A DNA stretch of 40,387 bases from Bacteroidota bacterium (GTDB lineage Bacteria > Bacteroidota > Bacteroidia > Chitinophagales > Chitinophagaceae): NCBI GenBank assembly GCA_018267625.1, contig JAFDYC010000042.1, positions 1 to 40,387 of the forward strand, read 5' to 3'. The stretch's first letter is position 1. Each line of letters opens with the position of its first letter. The notes beneath the pieces were generated by a model. That model saw only the letters and a list, made by a program, of their open reading frames with translations. It searched no databases and was not told where the DNA came from. The translations under genes and the position numbers were made by a program. Positions 33,045-40,387 of the stretch are shown here, one piece after another.

Positions 33045-33061
33045 CGCCGCTCAAGAAAAAA

Positions 33062-33688
33062 ATGGACACGCAGAGTAAGATTGCATCAGTAGCCATCGAG
33101 GCGTTTAGCCAGTATGGGTTCAAGACCATTACGATGGATGATATCGCCCGTAAGGCCGGTATTTCTAAGAAAACACTCTACCAGCATTACCGTTCCAAAA
33201 CAGAAGTGGTGGAGGCTGCCATGAAATGGCATTCAGCAATGCTGGACGAAGTGCTGGAGCTGCAGATGAATGAATCTGCCAACGCAGTCGAAGCCATGGT
33301 ACGGGTCAATGCCATCCTGGCTCAGATGTATCGTCAGATAAATCCGATTGCGCTCCTGGAGCTCGAACGTTTCTTCCCTTCAGCCTACAAAAGCTTCCGC
33401 GAAAAGCTCCTGAATAAGGACATAGCCAAGATTCGGGACAACATAATTCGCGGCATTGAAGAAGGCCTTTACCGAGCCGATGCGGATGCTGACCTACTTG
33501 CCTGCTATCGCCTGGAAAGCTGCCTGGTAGTTTTCCAGCCGAATTCGCTTATCACCAAGAATTATCCGCCTCATGTTGCTTCTCGCGCCATCATGGAAAA
33601 CTTCCTCTATGGCCTGCTGACCAACAAGGGCAGAACCCTCTATCAGAAATACGCCGATAAATACCTCAAGGAAACGCCCAGAATATGA
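33062..33688 (+). CDS. TetR-family transcriptional regulator of the efflux operon
   Basis: 208 aa from the ATG at 33062; the frame is open further upstream, but that part covers the promoter and dyads. The N-terminal helix-turn-helix (ITMDDIARKAGISKKTLYQHYRSK, about 23-46) is typical of TetR, and the rest is a helical ligand and dimer domain without recognisable ligand residues. Such regulators usually repress efflux genes until a substrate binds. The stop codon overlaps the start of the TolC-like gene (ATGA at 33685-33688), so the regulator is made with the pump. The palindrome at 33010-33033 inside its promoter region is the natural operator candidate. Confidence 0.94.
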   Translation: MDTQSKIASVAIEAFSQYGFKTITMDDIARKAGISKKTLYQHYRSKTEVVEAAMKWHSAMLDEVLELQMNESANAVEAMVRVNAILAQMYRQINPIALLELERFFPSAYKSFREKLLNKDIAKIRDNIIRGIEEGLYRADADADLLACYRLESCLVVFQPNSLITKNYPPHVASRAIMENFLYGLLTNKGRTLYQKYADKYLKETPRI

Positions 33689-35064
33689 CTTTGAGACTCC
33701 TCAATTATTGTTTACTCGCTTTAGCCCTGCTCACGCCCCGTGCCGGCTTTGCCATTGGAACCACCCTCAGTGACCAGCCGCTTCCCCTGAGCCTGCAGGA
33801 TTGTATGGACTATGCTATGAAGCATTCTGACACCATGCAAAACGCAAGGATGTCTATCCTGAAGCAATCAGCCGTCAATAATCAGATTCGTGCAGCCGCT
33901 CTGCCTCACATCAATGGCAGCGGCCAGTTCAGCGATTATGTGCATGCACAGGAGATGTTAGTGCCGAAAAGCTTTTTTACTCAGAACCCCTCGGATGCAA
34001 ACGAATATGCGCCTGTACAATTCAGCCCCAGCCTTTCTGCCAACATCGGCGTGTCTGCAAACCAGGCTTTGTTCGATGGCTCTGTGCTCGTGGCACTCAA
34101 AGCGCGTAGGGCCGCTATGGAAGCCGTGCGTGATGCCGCTACGCTGAGCGAAGAAAACATGCGCTACAATATTCAAAAGGCGTATTACGCAGTGGTCATC
34201 GGGGAGCAGCAATTCCGTACCCTCAGTGCCTCGCTCCAGACGGCACGCAGCATGATGCATGATGTGGTGGTGCTTTACAAAACAGGCTTTGCAGAAAAGA
34301 TAGACATCAACCGCAGCGAAGTACAGGTCACGAATCTGGAAACCGACAGCATCCGTACCGCCGCTATGTTGGAAACCGGGCGCCAGGCTTTGAAGTACAC
34401 CATTGGCATGGACATCCGTCAGCCAATCATCCTGACGGACACTTCTATTTCTGAAAATATTCAGGATGCTGCCGCACTATTAGCCGAACAACTGGACCTC
34501 TCGAAACGCACCGAAATGAGCCTTGGAAAAACCATGGTCCGGCTGTTGGAGCATAACCTGAAACGGTATCAGCTTTCTGCCCTGCCTACCCTGAATGCTT
34601 TTGGGAATATGGGCTATAACTATGGCTCCAATACATTTAATGATCTCACTCGTTTCCGTCAGAATTACCTCTATTCTGCAGTAGTTGGCTTGCAACTCAA
34701 TATTCCCATCTTCAATGGTCTGGCCCGCGACAATCAGGTGCGTGAAGCAAAGATTGACCTGGAGATGGCGAAGAATCGTTTAGACCTGCTGAAACAAAGC
34801 CTCGAGTTTCAGATGGCACAAGCCCGCACCAGCCTGCGTAATGCCCTGCTTTCCGCAGAAAAACAACGCCGCAACCTCGACCTGGCCGCCGAGGTGGTGG
34901 ACCTGGCTGGCAAAAAATTCAAAGCCGGAGTTGGATCCAGCCTGGAACTAAATCAGGCACAAACAGAGCTCCTGATGGCTCAGAACAATTTCTACAGCAC
35001 CATGCTCGATGTGGTCAATGCGCAGTCTGACGTACAAAAAGCCTTAGGCCGCTTCAACCCATAA
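33685..35064 (+). CDS. TolC-family outer-membrane efflux protein
   Basis: 459 aa with a signal peptide ending near residue 23 (RAGFA). Two outer-membrane efflux protein repeats follow, recognisable from LSLQDCMDYAMKHSDTMQNARMS, VSANQALFDGSVLVALKAR, LNIPIFNGLARDNQVREAK and GVGSSLELNQAQTELLMAQ. Trimers form the outer-membrane channel of the RND pump. The start overlaps the tetR stop by 4 bp, and the adaptor follows after 45 bp. The order TetR, TolC, adaptor, permease is frequent in Bacteroidota. Confidence 0.95.
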   Translation: MTLRLLNYCLLALALLTPRAGFAIGTTLSDQPLPLSLQDCMDYAMKHSDTMQNARMSILKQSAVNNQIRAAALPHINGSGQFSDYVHAQEMLVPKSFFTQNPSDANEYAPVQFSPSLSANIGVSANQALFDGSVLVALKARRAAMEAVRDAATLSEENMRYNIQKAYYAVVIGEQQFRTLSASLQTARSMMHDVVVLYKTGFAEKIDINRSEVQVTNLETDSIRTAAMLETGRQALKYTIGMDIRQPIILTDTSISENIQDAAALLAEQLDLSKRTEMSLGKTMVRLLEHNLKRYQLSALPTLNAFGNMGYNYGSNTFNDLTRFRQNYLYSAVVGLQLNIPIFNGLARDNQVREAKIDLEMAKNRLDLLKQSLEFQMAQARTSLRNALLSAEKQRRNLDLAAEVVDLAGKKFKAGVGSSLELNQAQTELLMAQNNFYSTMLDVVNAQSDVQKALGRFNP

Positions 35065-35109
35065 TCATCCCACTACCCTCCCATTCCTTTTTCCGCTACC
35101 TCTCTTTCC

Positions 35110-36204
35110 ATGAAAAGAATTATCCCAGTCTTGATTGCTGCCATGCTGATTGCAGCCTGCGGCAATAAGACAGAATCACCCAGCGCCCGGCTCGCACAAC
35201 TCAAAAAAGAACGTTCGGCGCTGGACGCTCAAATCCGCACTTTAGAAGCCAAAACCGGAGGCGATTCCGCCAAGCCTACTCCGGTCACCGTTCTTCAACT
35301 CGAACCCAAACTTTTCCGCGCCTATTTAGATGTGCAGGCTGCCGTCGAAAGCGATGATAACATCATGGCTACTCCCCAGATGATGGGAACCGTAAATGAG
35401 GTGCTGGTGCATGTGGGCCAGAATGTGCAGAAGGGTCAGACCCTGGCTACCCTGGATGCGGCTGCTTTGAACCAGCAAATCGCTGCCCAGGATGCACAGC
35501 TTTCCCTGCTTCACTCATTGTATGAAAAGCAACAGAAGCTTTGGGAGCAACAGATAGGCACACAGGTGCAACTGCTTTCCGCCAAGGCTAATTATGATGC
35601 GGCCACGAAGCAACATGCAGCATTAGTGGCGCAGCGAAACATGTATCGGATTGTGTCGCCCATCGCCGGCACCGTGGATGTGGTAGATGTGAAACAAGGA
35701 GATGCTGCACAACCCGGAGGCCCACATGGTATTCGGATTGTGAATATGGGTAAGCTGAAAGCTGAAGCCAATCTGGGCGAGCTGCACCTGGGCTCAGTGA
35801 AATCCGGCGACCCCGTCACCCTCATTTTTGGAGATGTTCACGATACACTGCATACTCGTCTGAGCTATGTAGCACAATCCGTGGACCCGCTCTCACGGGC
35901 CTTTAAAGTGACGGTGAAGTTGGGTTCTATGAAAGGTCTGCATCCGAACATGAGTGCCCGTATGCGGATTGCCAATTACGAAGCAGACCATGCCTTGGAA
36001 GTACCGATATCGGCTATTCAAAAAACAGCTGCTGGAGAAATCGTGTTTGTAGCGAATGGCAAGACCGCTAAGGCCGTGAATGTGCAGACAGGTAAGAGCG
36101 AATCCGGCATGGTTGAAATCCTCGGTGGGCTGCAAGCCGGCGACCAGGTGATTGTAGCCGGCTTTGAAGATTTAGATACCGGCACCCCCATTTCAGTACA
36201 ATAA
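35110..36204 (+). CDS. RND efflux periplasmic adaptor lipoprotein
   Basis: 364 aa. A lipobox (IAAC, Cys17) shows that it is a lipoprotein. A short coiled-coil of lysine- and alanine-rich repeats (residues about 24-50) precedes the usual barrel-sandwich lipoyl part (MMGTVNEVLVHVGQNVQKGQTLATLD), the helical hairpin (about 120-180) and the beta-barrel with SPIAGTVDVVDVKQGD. The adaptor bridges the inner-membrane permease and the TolC-type channel. It lies 45 bp after the TolC-type gene. The following permease gene begins only after an unusually long gap of 294 bp. Confidence 0.95.
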   Translation: MKRIIPVLIAAMLIAACGNKTESPSARLAQLKKERSALDAQIRTLEAKTGGDSAKPTPVTVLQLEPKLFRAYLDVQAAVESDDNIMATPQMMGTVNEVLVHVGQNVQKGQTLATLDAAALNQQIAAQDAQLSLLHSLYEKQQKLWEQQIGTQVQLLSAKANYDAATKQHAALVAQRNMYRIVSPIAGTVDVVDVKQGDAAQPGGPHGIRIVNMGKLKAEANLGELHLGSVKSGDPVTLIFGDVHDTLHTRLSYVAQSVDPLSRAFKVTVKLGSMKGLHPNMSARMRIANYEADHALEVPISAIQKTAAGEIVFVANGKTAKAVNVQTGKSESGMVEILGGLQAGDQVIVAGFEDLDTGTPISVQ

Positions 36205-36274
36205 TATTCCACAGAGAACCTTAGCAACACCGTAGCTCTTTAGCCCTTCATTTTTTATAAACGAACTCAAGAAA

Positions 36275-36403
36275 TTTCAGCGCCTTCGTCTCCCGGTGCG
36301 CCGGGGCACGTGCACGCATCACGAGCCTCTGAGGAGGCTGACAAGATCTGCTGAAACACACCGCGTCGCCCCGTCGTCCAGCCTGCTGCTGGCGGCGGGA
36401 GAC
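36275..36403. other. Structured non-coding gap between adaptor and permease
   Basis: The gap 36205-36498 carries nested complementary pairs. TTTCAGC (36275-36281) pairs with GCTGAAA (36350-36356); GTCTCCCG (36288-36295) pairs with CGGGAGAC (36396-36403); and AGCCTC/GAGGCT (36324-36329, 36334-36339) form a tight hairpin with loop TGAG. The first two pairs cross, so they cannot form together in one simple fold. No gene fits. A regulatory RNA element or a small repeat insertion are both possible. Confidence 0.4.
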
Positions 36404-36498
36404 CGGGTGGGTTGAATGAACTACACCCCATAATTCAGTTAGCGAAACCAAGCTTCAATTACAGGAAACGGCCCACCTGGAGCCGCAAATATTTTCTG

Positions 36499-39400
36499 AT
36501 GAAAGACAATAGCAACAAAGGGTTTTTTCTGTCGTCCTGGGCCATTGACAACCGGACTGCCGTTTATATCCTAACCATCATCATCACCCTGGCGGGCCTG
36601 CTCACCTACATGAACCTGCCTAAGGAGCAGTTTCCGGAAATCAAGCTCTCCCAGATTATCGTCCAGACGGTGTATCCCGGCACTTCGCCGGAGAACATGG
36701 AAAACCTGGTGACGAAGCCCATCGAGAAGGAAGTAAAGAACCTTACGGGTGTGAAAAAGGTTACCAGTAATTCGTTCCAGGATTTCTCCATCGTCATCGT
36801 GGAGTTTAACCCCAATGTGAAGGTGGACAAGGCCAAGCGTGAGGTGAAGGATGCCGTGGACAAAGCCCGCTCAGACCTGCCCAACAACCTGCCCAATGAA
36901 CCGGAGGTGAAAGACATTGACCTCTCGGAAATGCCCATCATGTATGTCAACATCTCGGGCAATTATGACCTGAAGCGATTGAAGAAATATGCCGACCGCG
37001 TGAAAGACCGCATTGAGGCCATGAAAGAAATCAAGCGTGTGGATATGGTGGGTGCGCTCGACCGCGAGATTCAGATTAATGTGAACCTCTACAAGATGGC
37101 CGCTGCCGGCATCACCTTCGACGACATCGAGCGGGCGGTAGCCTCAGAAAATCTGTCCACCACGGCGGGCGAGGTTTCTATGAACAATCAGAAGCGTATC
37201 CTCTCGGTGCACAATGAGTTCAAGAACATGGACGACATCAAGAAGATTATCGTCCGGAATGCACAGGGTGCCGCTGTATATCTGCGCGACATCGCCGACA
37301 TCGAGGATTCGTTTGAAGAACAAAAAAGCTATGCCCGCCTGGATGGTAAGAACGTGATTACCCTGAACGTCATCAAGGCCAGTGGCGAAAACCTCATCAA
37401 TGCCTCGGATAAGATTCAGGCCCTGGTGCAGGAGATGAAAAAGAAAGATCTCCCTTCCGACTTAAAAATCGTCACCACCGGCGACCAGAGCGAGGCGACT
37501 CGCACCACCCTTCACGACCTGGTGAATACAATCATCATTGGCTTCCTGCTCGTCACCATTATCCTGATGTTCTTCATGGGGGTCACCAACGCCTTGTTTG
37601 TGGCGCTGAGTGTGCCTCTTTCCTGTGCCATCGCTTTCCTGGTGATGCCCGCCATCGGATTCACCCTCAACATGGTGGTGCTGTTCTCCTTCCTACTCGC
37701 ACTGGGCATCGTGGTGGATGACGCCATCGTCGTGATTGAAAACACACACCGCATCTTCGATAATGGAGGTATGCCCATCAAAAAGGCAGCGAAGGTTGCC
37801 ACTGGGGAAGTGTTCCTTCCGGTGCTCAGCGGCACAGCAACCACCCTGATGCCTTTCGTGCCACTCGCGTTCTGGAACAGTCTGATTGGGGAGTTTATGT
37901 TCTTCCTGCCGGTCACCCTGATCATCACGCTGGTGGCCTCGCTGCTGGTGGCTTATGTAATCAATCCGGTATTCGCGGTGGACTTTATGAAGCCCCACAA
38001 TCCGAAGGACGATGGCCGCCGTCGTTTCAGCCGCCGGGATAAGATTCTGATGATTGTTTTCCTAAGCCTGACTGCGCTGTGTTACCTCAGCCGTGCCTGG
38101 GGTGTCGGCAACTTCATTCTCTTCGTTTACCTATTTATCCTGCTGGAAAAGTTTGTGTTTGAAAAATGGATTCATGCCTTCCAGAATAAAGCCTGGCCTG
38201 CCTTCAGAGCCTGGTATGTAAAGTGGCTGAAACGGGCACTTCATTACCCCTGGGCCACAATGGGCATTAGCCTTGGAATCTTCATTTTCTCCATCATCCT
38301 CGTTGGCATCCGTAAGCCCAATGTAGTGTTCTTCCCCAGCGGAGACCCCAACTTCACGTACGTCTATCTCAACATGCCGGTAGGCACCGACCAAGCTTAT
38401 ACGAACACAGTGCTGGAACGACTTGAAAAGCAGGTGGACCAGGCATTACGCGATCCTAAGACCGGCAAGATGACCCCCATTGTCAAGAGCGTGATTGCGA
38501 ACGTGACTGTAGGCGCTGTGGACCCTTCTTCCGGCGAAATCGGTGACTTCCCCAACAAGGGACGTATCACCGTGGCCTTCAAAGAATATTCTGAACGGCA
38601 CGGCGTCTCTTCCGCCGAATACATGGAACGGATTCGTAAGGCGGTGCAAGGCATCCCGGGTGCTGTGGTGACGGTAGATAAAGAGCAGGGCGGGCCACCC
38701 ATGCAAAAGCCCATCGCCATTGACATCACCGGCGACAACTTAGATTCACTCATCTCAACCTCTGAAAGCCTCAAACGATTCCTTCAGAGTAAACGCATCC
38801 CGGGTGTGGAAGAGCTGCGCTCCGACTTTCAGGCCAACAAACCAGAAATCATTTTCGACCTCGACCGCGAACGGATGAACGCTAACGGCATCAACACCGC
38901 TCAGGTGGCTATGGGCCTGCGTACCGCCGTTTTTGGTAAAGAAATCTCGCGCTTCCGTGATGATAACGACGACTACCCCATCACCCTGCGCCTGGCTCCC
39001 GGCCAGCGTGGCGACCTCAGTGCCATCCAGAATATGCCCATCATCTTCCGGGATATGGGTATGGGCGGTGCCGTACGCACGGTACCGGTCTCGTCCTTCG
39101 CCGACTTGCGCTATGCCAGCACTTATGGCGGCATCAAACGCAAAGACCAAAAGCGCATCATCACCCTTTCCTCAAACGTCATTGGCGGCTTCAATGAACA
39201 AGAGGTAGTGAATGCCGTGGGGCAGGAACTTGCCGGCTTTCATGCTCCTTCCGGCATCTCCATTAAGATGGGCGGGCAACAAGAAGACCAGGCCGAAACC
39301 ATGGGATTCCTCGGCCGTGCCCTGATGATTTCCGTAGCCCTGATTTTCCTCATTCTTATCATCCAGTTCAACTCCTTCTCCCGCACCTTAATCATTATGA

Positions 39401-39930
39401 GTGAGGTGATCTTTTCCATCTTCGGCGTGCTGCTGGGCCTGGGTATCTTCCGCACGACTTTCTCTATTGTGACCGGCGGCATCGGTATTGTCGCGCTGGC
39501 GGGCATCGTGGTGCGCAACGGCATCCTGCTGGTAGAATTTATGGACCTGATGATTAAGGAGGGCATGAGTCCTTATGAAGCGATTGTGGAATCAGGCCGG
39601 ACACGGATGACTCCTGTAATTCTCACGGCAACCGCTGCCTGCCTCGGCCTGATCCCGCTGGCCATCGGCCTGAATATTGACTTCGCCACACTCTTCTCTG
39701 AGCTGAACCCGCATATTTTCTTCGGTGGCGACAGCGCCGCATTCTGGAGTTCGCTAGCCTGGACGATGATCTATGGACTCAGCTTCGCAACCTTCCTGAC
39801 ACTGATTATCGTGCCGGTGATGTGCCTGCTGAGCTTCCAGTTCAAAGGCTGGCTACGCCGGAAGTTTGGCAAAGAAAATGCGCCGGAATTACCGATGAAG
39901 CCCGAACCGGCGATGGCGAAAATGGATTAA
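36499..39930 (+). CDS. RND efflux permease (AcrB/HAE1-like)
   Basis: 1143 aa from the ATG at 36499; a reading from TTG at 36412 would add an unlike 29-residue extension. Helix 1 (NRTAVYILTIIITLAGLLTYM) is followed by FPEIKLSQIIVQTVYPGTSPE, the proton-relay pair in GIVVDDAIVVIEN, the second periplasmic half, and the end helices with GGIGIVALAGIVVRNGILLVEF. These are those of resistance-nodulation-division permeases that exchange protons for drugs, lipids or other hydrophobic substrates. Residues about 505-560 insert two further hydrophobic stretches (around VFLSLTALCYLSR and NFILFVYLFILLEKFVF) between helices 6 and 7, longer than AcrB. The substrate is unknown. Confidence 0.95.
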   Translation: MKDNSNKGFFLSSWAIDNRTAVYILTIIITLAGLLTYMNLPKEQFPEIKLSQIIVQTVYPGTSPENMENLVTKPIEKEVKNLTGVKKVTSNSFQDFSIVIVEFNPNVKVDKAKREVKDAVDKARSDLPNNLPNEPEVKDIDLSEMPIMYVNISGNYDLKRLKKYADRVKDRIEAMKEIKRVDMVGALDREIQINVNLYKMAAAGITFDDIERAVASENLSTTAGEVSMNNQKRILSVHNEFKNMDDIKKIIVRNAQGAAVYLRDIADIEDSFEEQKSYARLDGKNVITLNVIKASGENLINASDKIQALVQEMKKKDLPSDLKIVTTGDQSEATRTTLHDLVNTIIIGFLLVTIILMFFMGVTNALFVALSVPLSCAIAFLVMPAIGFTLNMVVLFSFLLALGIVVDDAIVVIENTHRIFDNGGMPIKKAAKVATGEVFLPVLSGTATTLMPFVPLAFWNSLIGEFMFFLPVTLIITLVASLLVAYVINPVFAVDFMKPHNPKDDGRRRFSRRDKILMIVFLSLTALCYLSRAWGVGNFILFVYLFILLEKFVFEKWIHAFQNKAWPAFRAWYVKWLKRALHYPWATMGISLGIFIFSIILVGIRKPNVVFFPSGDPNFTYVYLNMPVGTDQAYTNTVLERLEKQVDQALRDPKTGKMTPIVKSVIANVTVGAVDPSSGEIGDFPNKGRITVAFKEYSERHGVSSAEYMERIRKAVQGIPGAVVTVDKEQGGPPMQKPIAIDITGDNLDSLISTSESLKRFLQSKRIPGVEELRSDFQANKPEIIFDLDRERMNANGINTAQVAMGLRTAVFGKEISRFRDDNDDYPITLRLAPGQRGDLSAIQNMPIIFRDMGMGGAVRTVPVSSFADLRYASTYGGIKRKDQKRIITLSSNVIGGFNEQEVVNAVGQELAGFHAPSGISIKMGGQQEDQAETMGFLGRALMISVALIFLILIIQFNSFSRTLIIMSEVIFSIFGVLLGLGIFRTTFSIVTGGIGIVALAGIVVRNGILLVEFMDLMIKEGMSPYEAIVESGRTRMTPVILTATAACLGLIPLAIGLNIDFATLFSELNPHIFFGGDSAAFWSSLAWTMIYGLSFATFLTLIIVPVMCLLSFQFKGWLRRKFGKENAPELPMKPEPAMAKMD

Positions 39931-39952
39931 GGCGCAATGCTATTTTTTTTAG

Positions 39953-39990
39953 ACTGCCTGCTTCGGAATGGAGCGGGCAGTTGCCTTTTT
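39953..39990 (+). terminator. Intrinsic terminator of the efflux operon
   Basis: ACTGCCTGCT (39953-39962) pairs with AGCGGGCAGT (39972-39981) through a 9-nt loop with one G-T pair, followed by a T-run at 39986-39990. It lies 22 bp after the permease stop. Confidence 0.85.
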
Positions 39991-40340
39991 GGTATATACG
40001 TAGGTTTAAAAGGCAAATAAACATGGCCAAGAAACCATTGCTGAGATTTCTTGAGAAATAGTGTTTTCTTGTGCGGTTCGGCAATCATTCATGGTGTCTC
40101 TTTTCGAAAATTCTTTTATTCGGACTTTCGATTACCCAGTACAACATCCAGTAGGAAGTTGGCATAAATTAATCTTGTGATGAATGGCGAATTTGAGTGC
40201 TTTACTGGTCAGATACACATCCTTATCATCCCCCCCAACTCAATTTTCAGTGATACTTATAGGTAGGGTTCAGATTACCCTTGCAAGAACCCGGGAAGGC
40301 CACAAAGCGCCCGGGCTGCTGAGTGGTAAGGGTATATACA
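39991..40340. other. Gene-poor tail, nothing convincing
   Basis: About 350 bases without a supported gene. A 12-codon frame beginning at 40023 (MAKKPLLRFLEK) and a 60-codon frame at 40184 lack coding character, and the latter runs into a minus-strand terminator. No RNA family or repeat was recognised. Confidence 0.5.
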
Positions 40341-40362
40341 AAAAAACAGGCCTCAAAGCCTG
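40341..40362 (-). terminator. Minus-strand terminator for a gene beyond the right edge
   Basis: CAGGC (40347-40351) and GCCTG (40358-40362) form a stem. Read on the minus strand it is followed by a T-run (the A-run at 40341-40346). It implies a minus-strand transcript entering from the right, converging with the efflux operon. Confidence 0.65.
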
Positions 40363-40387
40363 CTGAGCACCCCACAGCAAAAGGCCG

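Noticed and set aside
32903..33061. N-terminal extension of TetR from 32903
   Set aside because: The extra 53 residues do not resemble the family and cover a perfect promoter element and dyads.
40184..40366. 60-codon frame at the right end
   Set aside because: It overlaps a minus-strand terminator, has low-complexity composition and no recognisable protein character.
1..40387. tRNA, rRNA or transposase genes
   Set aside because: Scanning for TTCGAAT-type loops, rRNA segments and transposase motifs gave nothing supportable.

Overview
The window looks like a chromosomal segment of a gliding-type Bacteroidota, probably Chitinophagales or a relative. The evidence is two type IX secretion (T9SS) PorP/SprF proteins paired with giant PKD proteins that end in a gliding-type C-terminal sorting domain, Bacteroidota promoter signatures (TTTG, about 18-21 bp, TAnnTTTG), few Shine-Dalgarno sites, a bacterial PcrB/GGGP-synthase homologue, and the order acpP-fabF-rnc. 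Genus-level placement cannot be made from the sequence alone.

Layout. 1-1720: a visibly A+T-rich two-gene island (outer-membrane barrel-like protein plus a four-repeat membrane protein), bounded by dyad elements that resemble gene-cassette recombination sites. 1750-1830: a small structured intergenic region. 1878-13494 (minus): PKD adhesin, PorP, PKD adhesin, PorP, which reads as a duplicated sprB-sprF-like bicistron for surface adhesion or gliding. 13724-17296 (plus): a polyprenyl-phosphate type glycosyltransferase, then acpP, fabF and rnc. 17297-20481 (minus): paaC and paaD of the phenylacetyl-CoA epoxidase, separated by an uncharacterised multi-pass membrane protein and followed by a small channel-like membrane protein; paaA, paaB and paaE are absent here. 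20581-23693 (minus): an alpha/beta hydrolase, then an envelope group (LPG-synthase-like flippase family, DUF3108, DgkA). 23695-24300 (plus): ruvC.

24377-27345 (plus): a methionine module in which a SAM-I riboswitch with two downstream terminators precedes a trans-sulfuration PLP enzyme and homoserine dehydrogenase. 27423-32902 (minus): a compact run of mscL, pcrB-like, hpt, lpxH, a SixA-like phosphatase, an aminoglycoside-phosphotransferase-type kinase fused to a RapZ C-terminal domain, and a TIGR02757 gene. Several of these act on membrane lipid or amino-sugar metabolism. 33062-39930 (plus): a TetR regulator and a complete RND tripartite efflux operon (TolC-type, adaptor, permease). A palindrome lies inside the predicted promoter of the regulator, and a strong terminator follows the permease. 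The last 450 bases hold no convincing gene, but they carry a minus-strand terminator for a gene beyond the right edge.

The items most worth following up are the cassette-like island at the left edge, the kinase-RapZ fusion, the duplicated PKD/PorP units, the membrane proteins embedded in the split paa cluster, and the dyad-rich mscL/tetR intergenic region.
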